From positions 19,064,333 to 19,128,332 of the forward strand of contig NC_133293.1 in the NCBI RefSeq assembly GCF_005239225.2: a stretch of DNA of 64,000 nt. The letters run 5' to 3'. The stretch's first letter is position 1; each line of letters opens with the position of its first letter. Source of the DNA: Populus alba (lineage: Eukaryota > Streptophyta > Magnoliopsida > Malpighiales > Salicaceae). Position numbers and translations under genes: made by a program. The notes beneath the pieces were generated by a model. The model saw only the letters and a list, made by a program, of their open reading frames with translations, had not been told where the DNA came from and did no database searches. This document shows positions 46,630-58,930 of the stretch, in pieces.

Positions 46630-46762
46630 ATTTTTCGATTCTCTCTTCTACGCCAATATCTTTCAGTGGCTGCGACTTGTCGATGGTGATGCAGCAGAGG
46701 AGGTCTGTTTGGTGATTGACAATGCTTTAGTTCTTATACCGGGTTTTAGTGCAACCTCGTTC

Positions 46763-46825
46763 TGGGCCGCAGTTAAAGCAGGGCGGTATGGGGCCAGCTT
46801 TCTGATGGCTTTGTTTTATTGGGCT
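46763..46825. promoter_or_regulatory. Site II-like elements upstream of the ATP synthase 6 kDa gene
   Basis: TGGGCC at 46763-46768 and TGGGCT at 46820-46825, 130-200 bases before the coding start on the minus strand. Such motifs are frequent in plant nuclear genes for mitochondrial proteins. Their presence suggests a real promoter. Motif evidence only. Confidence 0.45.
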
Positions 46826-49317
46826 TTAGGTACTTGTTATTTGGGCATGTTTTATTTTATTTTATTAAAATTTAATCTTTCCTGAGAACTAGTTTTTTAA
46901 AAATATTTTTTATGAAAAATAAATTATTTTTAATATTTTATTCCATCATGATAATGATCTGAAAAATATTTTTTTATTATTTATTTATGTCATAAAAAAT
47001 AATTTGTTAAATAATTTAATAATATTTTAAAAAGTTAAAGAATATTTTTTTATCAACGGAATGATAAAATTGGATGGTCCAATTAAACTCGCACTTCACA
47101 TGTATTTGCATCAACAAACATGAGTGTAAAGTAAAATGATAATATAGATCAAGAGAGACAGAGTATATTTTCACATAAATCTATAAGGTTTCACCCCCAT
47201 TTTTATTTACATCAAAAGTATTTTTCAACACTTCATACCCCTCTTTGTATATGTTTAGAAATTAGTTTTGACTTACTTTTCATTAAAATTTATTTTTTTA
47301 TTTAAAATTATCTTTTTATTTTTTTTTTAATTGTTTAGACATGTTAATATAAAAAAATAATTTTTTTAATATATTATTTTGATATTTTTAAAACAAAAAA
47401 TATTTTAAAATATAATCGCTACAACACTTCTAAATATTAAAACCTTCATTAAAGGTTCATATAGTTTTATTAATAGTTAATCCATGTTAAATAGAATACA
47501 TATGCCATTAAAAACATATTTTGCGTTTATTAAGCCAATTTAATTAAAGTAATCTTAAAAGATCACATATCTGATTACAATCCCCCTTTTTTTTTTTTAT
47601 AATAACTAATAACTACCTATAAAAAAAATTAGCTATAAAAATAATTAAATAGAATAGCTTCGACCTTATCACATATTTGTTTTCAGATACATATTAAAAA
47701 ATATACAAGTATAATAAATTGTTTTTGCATATAAATTCAAGTATAAAACTCTCCTTGATTGGAATATATCACACCCACCACCATGCTCGAATGGATTAAA
47801 TATATTTTTTTACTCGTCTTTATCTCTGTCTTTTTTAAAGCATGAATCTCTTGCGTCCGCTTTTGTTTTGATAAATAAAAGCAATTATTCATTCAGGAAT
47901 GGGGGTTAATCAGAGGAAGTTTTCCGTCCGTAAACGAGCCGGAATGGTCAAGGACACGGGAAGGGGACGCATCCTCCCGTCCAAACCCGTCTCTTTACCA
48001 TCTGATCCAAGCCGTGTTTTTTCATGCTATCCCTGGGCGGTTGAACCATAGGCACCCACGATCTCTCAGGCTCGGCACTGGATGCCGAACCCCAACTCTG
48101 TAAAAACTCAACCTCAAGGAATCTAGTTTAATTAGTTAAATTTTAAGTTTATTTATTAAAAATTACTAGTTTAAGTATTAAAAATTTTAAAAATTATTGA
48201 AAGTTTAAATAATTATTAATTTTAAAACTTAAAAAAATTAATTAAAATACATGTAAATTGATTTAAATATACAGTTAAAACTTTTTTTTTTTAAAAAAAA
48301 AGAACCATTCTCTTCTTTTTTAAGGGAAAATTACAAATGTATCATTTTATATACCTTTACACTGTCCAATTGTATTGTTCATGAGGTGACCACTGACCTT
48401 CACCGAGCGTGGCATTAACTTTAAGGAAGGGTTTGGGACGAAGTTTGCTTGGTAATGCTGTAAGTGTTTTTTATTTAAAAATAATCTAAAATATTTTCTT
48501 AATATTTTTTTATTATTGACTTCACTGCATCAAAATTATAAAACAAATATTAAAAAATAATTTTTTAACAGTTCATTATGTCAAGTACATTTTTAAAACT
48601 TATCAATAACACAAATTAAAATGCAATGTCAAGCAGGCTAAAAAGAAATAAACTGGAAATCCAGGCATGGCCGTCGTAGTTATTAAACATGCTTACGGAA
48701 CGACAAGAAGCCAATCAATCAACTCCAATTATCTAATGAATGATTTGTGTCAAGTTGCACTTGTTCTGCCGGGACAGATTCCTTGAACGTAACTATAAAA
48801 ATTAAAAATAATACCCATCAAGTTGTGGCTCGAACCCACGAAAGCGACCGTTTTCTTTTTTGATTTGATTATCAGGACTTTTTCTTATATAATTTAAATT
48901 ATTCACAATTATCCTAACATGTTTATTAGAAAATTTGGACTCGAAATAATAATATGAATAACATGCTCACCTGACACCTAAACCACCGCCTTAAAAATCA
49001 TATTATTTTTATAACACATACGATTTAATATAATGGCTTATCCACTTGATTGTTTTGTTAGTGTGAATATAATAATAAAATAATGTTTGAGAACGTAACA
49101 AATCTTGTTTTTTTAAATATTTTTTTAATTCTAATTTTTTTATTTTAAAAAATTATTTTTAATATAAATACATTAAAAACTACAAAGATTTTGAATTCAA
49201 ATTACATTTTTGTTATTCAAGGATGATATAATATATTGTGAGAAACATGTCCTTATAAAACTACAAAGATTTTTCAGATAGACTCAATGATAAAATGTAG
49301 AAAAAAGTTTATTTTTT

Positions 49318-49503
49318 ATTTTTTTAGTTTAACGTATGTGTCCAGGCCAGCTTGTGTGCACCTCGACTAATCACACGGGCCCTGAAATTAACGACCATGT
49401 AAGCTTCTAGTGGCCATCATATAAGCAACCTAGGGCTCGAACTTGAGATCACAGAGAGAGCAAATCTCTTAATCCTAAGTTTTTACCACTGGAACACCAC
49501 TTA
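49318..49503 (-). mobile_element. SINE copy C (best preserved)
   Basis: On the minus strand the 5' end is AAGTGGTGTTCCAGTGGTAA, which resembles a polymerase III A box. About 35 bases on, AAGTTCGAGCCC matches the B box (GTTCGANNCC). A unique body follows (AGAAGCTTACATGGTCGT, TTAGTCGAGGTGCACAC), then an A-rich tail. This is the layout of a tRNA-derived SINE. Two more degraded copies are in the window (18195-18342 and 23668-23848). Confidence 0.7.
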
Positions 49504-50470
49504 AATCCTTAGAAAAAAATCTATTTTATATAGACAGGTTGATCAATACTCTACATGATATATTCTGCAATATAATTTTTATTTCACTCCGGTTGTTTTA
49601 TTGACGACGAATCATAATTAATCCTTTGACTACGTAGCCCTGCAAAATAATTAATAAAACGAGAGGCAGGTGTTCTAACAAAAGCTTTTTTTAATGCTGA
49701 ATTTATCACGAGTATTTGGAAACTAGAGACGGATGGCCCCGTTCTAAATTTTATTAGTATAAAGATGTTCAAAGCCCGGTTTTAATCTAAAAATTTAATT
49801 AAATCAAAAAATAATATTTCTTATTAATACAATCCAGATTGAACTAATAATCGATTCAAACCAAACTGATTTTAAACTGATTTTATTTGTTTCGGGCCAG
49901 TTTTTTAGCATTAAAAGCTATAAAAACTGGAAACCAATGAATGGCTGGAAACACTGCCCGTCTAGTGTTAGGTAATCAATGCTCCACATCAATGGTTAAC
50001 AATACAACCATTTGCGAAACATTAACTCCAGATGCCATTGAGAGCTTCCATGTTGTTATCCTAGAGGACCTAGAAGACTTCTTGCTGTAGCCTTGCCTTA
50101 GCGTCTTGAAAAACTTTAATACATTTATCATAACATGAAGACTTGGCTGTGAGAAAGTGCTATAGAAATTTGAGTAGAGGGTTAAGAGAAGACACCTATT
50201 TGAAGTACTGGTTGGTTACTTCCATCAATTTAAGGGTTATTTATTTTAAAATTGAGAAGGTCGACGTTGTCACCACTATTGCTGGTTTTGGGTGAACTGT
50301 TCCCGTCATTTTTATACCATATGAGAAAATGAGAGAGAAGAGCACAGAGGAGAGGGAGTAGGAGGGAGGGAGAGAGGAGTGGGGCGGCTGGAAAGGAGGA
50401 AAGGGAAAGGGAAACGGAAAAGGGCGGCTGGAAAGGGAAAAGAAGAGGGAGAAAGGGATAAAATGACGGC

Positions 50471-50676
50471 AGCGTTTGGGAACGCGGTATAAGTGTGTGT
50501 TTGTATTTGAGATGGAGGTTGAGGTTTAGGTGTAGGACCCGTTAAAAAACAAGAAAAAGCAAGAAAAAATTGCTTTTTGTGGTTGAGGTTTGTGCATAAA
50601 TGGGTTGTACCCAACCACAACCTCAACCACAAAAGCAAAAACAAACACATACTTAAACTGTGTTCCCACCAAATTT
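50471..50676. mobile_element. Fold-back MITE with an internal hairpin
   Basis: Long imperfect terminal inverted repeats: the left end GTTTGGGAACGCGGTATAAG and following GTGTGTGTTTGTA match the reverse complement of the right end ACAAACACATACTTAAACTG with TGTTCCCACC. Inside, TTTTTGTGGTTGAGGTT and AACCTCAACCACAAAAG form a second palindrome around GGGTTGTACCC. No coding capacity. The ends are of hAT type. Confidence 0.7.
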
Positions 50677-50843
50677 GAATTTTTTTTTTGTTAAAATTAA
50701 ACGTGGTTTATACTTTTTGGATCATTTTGATGTGCTGATATCAAAAATAATTTTAAAAAAATAAAAAAATATCATTGGCATGCATTTCGGTATGAAAAAT
50801 TATTTGAAAAGTAACCGTTACCACACTACCAAACACGCTCTTA
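50676..50843. mobile_element. AT-rich MITE next to the fold-back element
   Basis: Core TTTTGATGTGCTGATATCAA and right end GTTACCACACTACCAAACAC, the same family type as the element at 22012-22232. It abuts or overlaps the fold-back MITE, so one may have inserted beside the other. Confidence 0.55.
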
Positions 50844-52237
50844 AGATCGAGGATTTTTTTTTTATATATATATATATATAATTATTTAGATTTAATTAAA
50901 TCAGTTTGGTTGAGTTTAGTTCAATTCAACTAGTTTAAGTTTTTTTAAAATTGAAATCGGACTGAACTGGACTGGGTAATTTTTTTTATTTTGTAATTAG
51001 TTTGTTCGGGTTTTTTAATTATTATTTTTTAGTTTTTTTAGTTTAATTTGTTGTTCAGTTTTTTAAAACATTTCTAATTAACCTGAGAGCGTACTGATCA
51101 ACAAACTCTAAAACCTATTTTTCTAACAAAAGCAATCCAATTTTTTCTAATAAAATCAATCCAATTTAACTAGCCATGTTATTTTGGCTTGGCGAAGAAA
51201 TAGATGCAATGATTGATAAATTTAAGGTCTGGACATGGCATCATAACACTTCATCCCTACCCTGATCAAGTAATCATTACAAGAATGAATCCCCCTAACA
51301 ATGAGTTATGAAGATGAAGTAAAAATTATTGCTTTAAAATACAAAGCCAAATGCCATGAACAATACTCTTGGAATGATTTGCCACGAAACCACTCTCAAC
51401 GCAGCGCTAGAATTCACACCCTCAAGATGTACACTTTACTCCATGCAACAGCTATTTATAAATATAACGGTTATTTTTTATAATTTTTTTTAAATATTAA
51501 AAAAATATTTTTTATAATTTTTTAAAAATATTTTTAATATTAACACATTAAAATAATAAAAACACTAAAAAATTAATTTAAAATAAAAAAAATCAAATTC
51601 TAATAATAAAAATCAAGTTAAAGTTCACTCTGGACACCCTGCAAATCGCACCTAATATATCTCACTGTCAGAATGAGACAACGAAAAATAATACAAAAAA
51701 AAAAAACCTTTAGCTTTTGCCGTGGCAAACGCGACCTTACAAGTACAATCACTTATAAACATCCTTTAGAGGGTATTTGAGGTAAAAGAATAGTTGATTT
51801 TTTTTTTTTGAAACCTATATAAAAAAACATATATTTTTTATTTTACAATAAAATATAATTTATATTTAAAAAAAAAACCAACCTCATCTCTGAATTAAAC
51901 AAACACGCAATACAAAATGCCAAGAGGGCTCCAAAACTCGATTATTTGGACACATGGGCCCTTGTAACCCAACCACCACAAAAAAAAAAAAACCCTCGCT
52001 TGATCCTCGAAACTAAGGAGGAGGGAAAAAGCAATAAAAAAGGAAAAGAGCAGGCGTTTCTATAAGTTCCAACTCGTCTCTGTACCAATAACAACTCAAC
52101 TCAACCACATCTGCAGCCACCAATCAAACACTCACCTGAATCTCCACAAAATTCCCTCGTTACCCGAAACCAAAGACCAGAACCTTTCACATTTCCCCCG
52201 AGGCACTCCTGTAATTTCCTCTAGGAGTCTACCAGCC

Positions 52238-55200
52238 ATGGGAATTCCCGCTGACGATGTCGTTTTGATACAACAAGGTAAAAGCCCTCATGACCCCACC
52301 ATCGTCACCGTCAATTGCCCTGACAAGTCTGGCCTTGGATGTGATCTCTGCAGAATAATTCTCGAGTTTGGGCTACACATTACTCGTGCAGGTACTCACA
52401 TTTTGTGCTCATGTTTAATTTTTAGCAAATTCTGCCCTTTTCCTTTCGTTTTCGGATGTTACTCACGGAGGTTGTTTCTCGTGAATTTTCCGAGGATATT
52501 CGGTGATTCTATATGATGGAAGATTGTTTTTTTTAATGATGTCAGATTTTCAAACGGATGGAAGGTGGTGTTACATAGTATTATGGGTGGTTCAACTTCA
52601 ACATTCAAATCTGCTTAGACTTGATTGGGATAGCTTGAAAAACCGGCTCTTGAGAGTGTCTCCTCCATGTTTGACTCCCCTTTATTATGATCAGAAACTG
52701 AACGGTTCCTCGGCTGCTCCTTCTGTATATCTGTTGAAGTTTTGCTGTGTTGACCGGAAAGGATTATTACATGGTAAGTATGTAGATTTGGATGGTAGAC
52801 GTGGTGTTTAATCTTTCTTTTTCTTTGTTTAATTCAAGGAATTGAAATAACATGGCTTTTTTTTTTTTTTCTTAACTTAGATGTCACTGAAGTTCTAACT
52901 GAGCTTGAATTTACAATTCAAAGACTGAAAGTGATGACAACACCAGATGGGAAAGTTGTAGATTTGTTCTTCATTACAGATGGAAGGTGAATTTTCCTTC
53001 TTTCCTTCTTTATTTTTTTTATTGGTTGTTGTTGATGAATTTGCTTGAATTAACCAATCATTTCACAACTAATTTTGGATTGAAATGGTAATTTAAAAAA
53101 AAACTTAATTTGATCCTTAATTTTTTTTTTGCATAATCTAGTTATTTTAAGCTTAAATTAACATCCAATTACATTTTTTATTTTTTAAAAAAGTTGAATT
53201 GAAAAATAAAATTAAAATGAAAATAGTGGGCAAAATAGATAGTATCTTAGAATTTTATTTGAAAAGTTTAATTTAGTCCCTCATTGTTTTTAGCTAATAA
53301 GTAATTAGTACCTTTAGTTTTTCAAAATTCAATTTTAATATTGAATTTTATTTCTCTCATTTTCAGTTTTTTTTAGAGGAGAGAGAGGCTCACTAGGTTC
53401 CAGTGTAAAAAAAAAAAATTATTATTGATGACATTTGCAACCACAAAAATAATCGATTTTAAAGTTAACGAACTCCATTTTACGAGGGGAGTTTGACTTG
53501 AATGTTTTTTCCTTCTCTTTGTCTAAGGAGGTACATCTAACTGCTAGAATTATTTTGGCTTGAGGTTGATTTTAGTTTTTTTAATTGTTTTTTATATTTT
53601 TTTTATGGCTATGAATATGTTTATTAAGGTGTTTAGGGTATTTAAGATAAAAATGAGTTGAAAATTGAAAAAAACCAAACTCTTATTTTTTTCAGAAACC
53701 CTTGATCACCAAAACCTGCAGAAAGCAGATGACATGTCACTTGTTGCCTTTTTTTTCCTTTTTTAAGAAATGAGGTAGATAAAAAGTCATCTGTCCTTTT
53801 AAGAAATAATAATAAAAAAAAACAAGACAGACATAGATGCATGGGCTAGGCTAGAAAGCCCACATGTCGAGCCCCTCTTATTTTATTTGTGGTTAAAAAA
53901 ATTGATAAAACTAATCATTAAACTTAATTGATTTTGTTATTCGGGTAATATATTTAACAGGTTAATCTACAATATCTAGGGTATATTTTTTTTGTTTAAT
54001 ACTTTTTATGTCCCTTAATTTAAAAAAAAAATTACAATTCACTATTTGTTACTGAGAACATATATATATTTTTTAATTTAACTTGAACCTCAAAAAATGT
54101 AATTTCATCATTTGTCGATAATGATCTATTTTTGTTATCTCGGCTCCACATGCCTATCATAATATTTTTTTTTACTTTTAAAAAATATGTTGTTTTATAC
54201 AAAAAATATTATGCACTTTATTGTTGTATAATTAAATGAAAAATAATCTTTCAGATAAAAAATCCATTGAAGCCAATAATGTGCATAACTTTCATCACGA
54301 GTTTGCTTGATAAACTTGAGTTCACATTGTTTTTTTAATCAAAAGCTATTTTTCATCTATTTTGTCCCTCGATATTAAGTTAATTTGGAATTGAGCTTTT
54401 TTTTTTTTTTTTTCAAGATTATCCTCCAAAATCTTGCATATCAGCCCGAGTTAATTCAAGTGAATTAAATGTTTTTCATCTCAATATTAAATTAAAATAT
54501 CATTTAATTATTGATTATTTAAAAAAAAAAAAACATGTTATAAATATCAAAAAAAAAATTTCTCAATTTGTTTTTTACTCTGAAGGGTGATTTAGAGGCA
54601 AGTTGTCATGTTTGTTTTTGTATTTCAAAGAAAAAAATTTGAATTTTTTTTATTTTTTTCTTTACTTCAAATTAATATTTTTTTAGTGTGTTCATATCAT
54701 TTTGATGTGTTGATATTAAAAATAAAAAAATATTATTTTAATGTTTTTTGAATAAAAAATATTTTTAAAAAAACAACTGCAACCACATTCTTAAACACCC
54801 ACATGGAGCTCTAGGACGTATTTATCATGTAGTTTTTGTACTTGTATGTGTTTCTTTGGTGAAATATATTGAAAATTCTTGTAGGTTTTATTTGTTTTTA
54901 AATTAGTGCAATAAATTAAAAATGTTAGTAAAATAATATATTTTTATATTATCGTTTGTAAATCATGATATTTACTAGATGTAATGTCTTAGACACAAAA
55001 AACTTAACATGTAAGTATATTTTTTCATGCAAAGCGCGACAACTTGGAATGTTAATAAAAGCTGTTTCAATTAAATTCCACAGTTATTCCTCCCCATTAT
55101 TCTAAAAAGAACCACGGACACCCACGAGAAAATAATTTGTTAAAAAAACCTCTTATTCACCACTATACCAGTAGCCTCCTTTCCATCCACAGAACACTAG

Positions 55201-58069
55201 AACAGTAGCCTCCACATTCAATTAAATTCCACAAGCCTTCATAACCCAAACCCATCTCCCTATTCATCTTCCACAACGCAACTAAGCCTTCATTATGGTA
55301 AGAGTTGGAATTCAGGTAGGTGTAGTACCTTCACTATTGTAGCACGAGTAGCGGCTCCATTAGCTTATCCTGGATACCTCCAGTAGTGGAGGAGGCAAAG
55401 CACCAGTGGTAGCATGCATTAGTACCGGTATAGCCTCTTTTTTTACAATAAAGAAAGGACTGGTACTGAACTAGTAGATACGGCTGAGTCAGTAGTTGAT
55501 CCAGAAGCGGTAGAAGTTGTGGTAGTATGCCTTCCATATCATGAGCTAGGGAACTGGATTGCATTATTGAGGAACTCCGCACTTTTCACTGGGTTTTCGA
55601 CAAGGTGAAGGTCTTCCCTCCTCTCGTGCCTTTTTTTAAGCAATGGCGTATCATGTATGTTTTGCTTAAGTATCCAGAGACCATGGAGAAATGACATTTT
55701 GAAAACCTTGCAGTCAGCAAGATGAGCACCCTAACTGCTGTCATCTTCTAATGCCAGAACACTTTAAGCCGCAATAAGATTTTAATTTATGTTGTGGATT
55801 AAAAACACAACATCTAATCATATGTTATATGTTATGATTCTAAACCGTGAAATTAATTAAATAATACAGTTTTTAATCACAATATCTAGAAAATGTGATT
55901 TCACTAAAACTTTTTGTTGCTGTGTTAATTTGTTGTTTCTTTTCGTTTTGGATCTAATTGGCCAATTTATCATTTTATTTGTCAAACTGGGTTGTCTTGT
56001 CAATGTACTCTTTCATTTTGATACAGAGTAGCTGTCTTCATAAATGAACAGCAATGTTGTGTTTTGGGAAAATAAAGGTGTGAAAGATGTCTACACACTT
56101 GTTTTCTCGAACTCAAAGTGTGCTCAAGTGATCCATATACATGCGCCATCACTCCACAAGTGACTCATCACCAGCCATTTCAATGGTGGCACATGGCGCA
56201 TAGCATTTGCTGCAAATTTGCCACCCACTCCAACAACTGAGAGCTATAACTATCCACGGAGCAGGAAAGCATTATCTATAGAAAGGAGTGCAATAAATAT
56301 GAAACACATTATTAACAATTCTTGGTTGCCTATTTGCTACTTGAAGTATCGTAATTATATCGCCGTGGCATAATAGATGAAGCATATTTCAGAAATGCCA
56401 TTTTTTTTTTTTGTTATATTGTTGACCACATGGCATGTTTCTCGTAAGTTTTAAAGTTTACTTGCTTCTAATCAAACCTTCCGGTGATTCTCTTCTGATT
56501 AGTTTGGATGAAGTTTTCTCTTAGTTGTTGTGTTTTATCTTCTTGCATTCAAGCATGACCGAATCTTGGTCCCCTCCAACCCTGCTGTCTTGCACTGCCT
56601 GAGCCAAGGCTTGGGGCGGCTTGTTGTTTGAGCATGATGAGTATTTCCAGAAAGCATGCATCGTAATGGGACAAAAACTATTCTTCTTTTTATCTGGTTA
56701 TGTATTAGGTCACAGCTCCTCTTTTTTTTTTTTTTTAAAAAAAAGAACAGAAATAAAATGTCAGTTCACAGTTGATATTTGGTAGTCTCTTTTCAGGGAG
56801 CTCTTACACACGAAAAAAAGGCGAGATGACACGTGCGGATATTTGTGTGATCTGTTCAGAGAATACTGTATTGGGTGTGAACTTCAGTTGGCAGGTCCTG
56901 AATGTGATAATCAGCGGAATTTATCTTCCCTCCCTTTGGCAGTTGCAGAAGAATTGTTTAGCTGTGAGCTGTCAGAAAAGGAATCCTGTATGCAAGCACT
57001 TAGGACAGCTACAACATCACCAAAGAAGGCCATCGTTACAGTGGATAATCTTTTGAGCCCGGCTCATACATTGCTTCAAATACAATGTGTTGATCAAAAA
57101 GGTCTATTTTATGACATCTTGAGAATTTCAAAGGACCTGAATATCCAGGTACAGTGGTCATGAGCTTCTTATAAGAACAATTCTTCTTGTTAATTTGTTT
57201 GCTATGCCATTGATCTTGACCATCTTAAAATGGATTAAGTTGCACAAAATATCACCTTCCCATTTAAGGTGCTTACAGACTCAGAAATCATGTTAGTACA
57301 AGCATTATCCAGTATCATGAATCTTCTCCTTTAAAACCTTTTTGCTGAACTTTTTCTTTACTTTCCTTGACTGTTTCTGGAATTAATGTAGATAGCTTGC
57401 TATTGCTCCATTAATGCTATGAAATCTGTCCCATTAAGTTCACAGCATTACTACTTATTGTTCTTTTGGGCCTTGGTGTGGCGCTAAATGGCTGTTTGTG
57501 TTGATATGTGATTACGATTAGTATTTTAACAATATATGGTTGCTTTTGTTTCTAATGCAGGTAGCTTATGGTAGATTCTCGTCTAGCATAAAAGGATACC
57601 GTAACATGGATCTATTTGTTCAGCAAACAGACGGGAAGAAGATATTGGATCCTAAGCTTCTAGACAATCTTTGTTCTCGATTGAAGGAGGAGATGCTTCA
57701 TCCATTGCGAGTCATCATTACCAACAGAGGCCCAGATACCGAGCTCTTAGTTGCTAACCCTGTTGAGTTATGTGGCAAGGGAAGACCGCGTGTATTTTAT
57801 GATGTTACTTTAGCTCTGAAAAAGCTGGGAACATGCATTTTTTCGGTAGGAGTTCAGTATCTGCATTTAGCTTATATCTTTCACAATGTGTTGAGTAACT
57901 TCTCCTCGTTTTTAATTTGTAGGCTGAAATCGGAAGGCACTCAACTCAGGATCACCAGTGGGAAGTCTACAGATTCCTCTTGGTTGAAAATGGTGAATTT
58001 CCATTAGCGAGTGGTCAAGCCAGAAATCAAATGGCAGCCGGAATTAGAAGAACATTAATGGGCTGGTAG
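52238..58069 (+). CDS. ACT-domain repeat protein (ACR9/ACR10 type)
   Basis: Plant ACR proteins consist of ACT domains, folds that often bind amino acids, and are thought to act as sensors or regulators; no enzyme activity is known. Six exons: 52238-52391, 52546-52773, 52881-52986, 56797-57148, 57561-57845 and 57923-58069. They join to 1272 nt, 423 residues. Four ACT-like units are seen: TVNCPDKSGLGCDLCRIIL (from about 21), KFCCVDRKGLLHDVTEVL (from about 115), QIQCVDQKGLFYDILRIS (from about 257) and a last one containing GRPRVFYDVTLALKKLG. A Cys-rich linker (CGYLCDLFREYCIGCEL) follows the second unit. It ends TLMGW. The start MGIPADDVV fits the family. Intron 3 is unusually long (3.8 kb) and full of AT-rich repeats. 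Which of ACR9 or ACR10 it matches is unresolved. Confidence 0.93.
54592..54805. mobile_element. AT-rich MITE in intron 3 of the ACT gene
   Basis: Left end GGGTGATTTAGAGGCAAG, core TTTGATGTGTTGATATTAAA and right end CAACCACATTCTTAAACACC, again the common family type. No coding capacity. Confidence 0.5.
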
Positions 58070-58489
58070 ATGATCCACTGCAAACCACATTGATGGTGAA
58101 AATAGTTTTGCCTTCTCCAAGGTGTACCTTTCTCTCTGGTTGGACATTTGCACTGCAATGTTGTCCCTATTTGCTTATCATTGAGGTCATGCAGCAAGAT
58201 AACCTATTCTCTGTAGCCAAGCTTCTTGCTGTAACTATTCTCTCCTGCTATTAAAATTTGTAGTGTTTCAAACCACATCTTCGGAAAATGCAGAAGGCAA
58301 TCCCTTTCTAGTGAAATTGTAGATTATCTATAAGCTCTTTCCCTCTTTATTATTTTATTTTCTTTGCTAGGATGAGGTCCGGTTTGTAGTTGTACCAGAT
58401 CTTATAACTCTTTTGCATCTTTTGTGATGCAACAAAGGGATGCAAAGGTAAGAGCACTCAATTTGAAAGACGATTAGGCCAACAAATCT

Positions 58490-58930
58490 GCCTTTGGGAG
58501 CTCGTTGGATAATCTGGGAGGTGCTGGAATGGGTGGTCTTTTTCACAATCACGGTGATGTTTGGTTGTCGGGTTTTCCAGGCTATCTTGTAGCGGCAACT
58601 CTTCATGATAGCTGAAGTTCAAGCCATCCGGACAGGCCTGTCTCTGGGATGGAATTTAGGCTTCAGATCAGTGACGCTGTACACCAACTTTAAGGAAGCC
58701 GTGCATGCCATTTTCGAGGTTACGTCTCCAGCTCTTCCTTGTTTGCTCTAGCTGGTGACATTTGTGGTCTCCTTGATGAGGACGCCAGTGTTCACAACTT
58801 GGTGAGAGTAACCGAGGCGCTGATTTCATGGCCAAGGTTGGGGCTCATGGTGATGAGCGTGTATGTATATGGCAGCATGCTCCTGGTACCAGTCTATTCT
58901 TCCCGGAGATCTGACTGATGTTGAGTTCTT
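58490..58930 (+). pseudogene. RNase H-like (RVT_3) domain remnant
   Basis: Pieces of a plant-type RNase H domain are readable in different frames. One reads GGAGMGGLFHNHGDVWLSGF, the next EVQAIRTGLSLGWNLGFRSV and TLYTNFKEAVHAI, and the last ADFMAKVGAHGDERVYVW. The order is right for the domain, but frameshifts and stops separate the pieces and the Asp of the usual TDS motif is replaced (TNF). Such domains occur in LINE-type elements and in stand-alone plant genes; this could come from either. It lies just past the 3' end of the ACT gene. Confidence 0.65.

Larger units (their letters stand above)
46870..52237. other. 5.4-kb intergenic, rich in small transposons
   Basis: No gene is supported. 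From left to right: AT-rich DNA with MITE-like cores at about 47240-47450 and 48430-48640; a GC-richer island at 47900-48110; SINE copy C at 49318-49503; a fold-back MITE at 50471-50676 and another MITE joined to it at 50676-50843; AT-rich DNA to 51620; then the promoter of the ACT-domain gene. The 112-residue minus-strand frame at 50312-50650 is low-complexity Pro/Ser/Phe and spans the MITE, so I do not call it. Confidence 0.55.

Noticed and set aside
49425..49503. Apparent tRNA gene
   Set aside because: Only A- and B-box-like motifs are present; no cloverleaf closes, and the sequence repeats as a SINE.
50312..50650. 112-residue minus-strand frame rich in Pro, Ser and Phe
   Set aside because: Low-complexity purine run plus a fold-back MITE; no domain.
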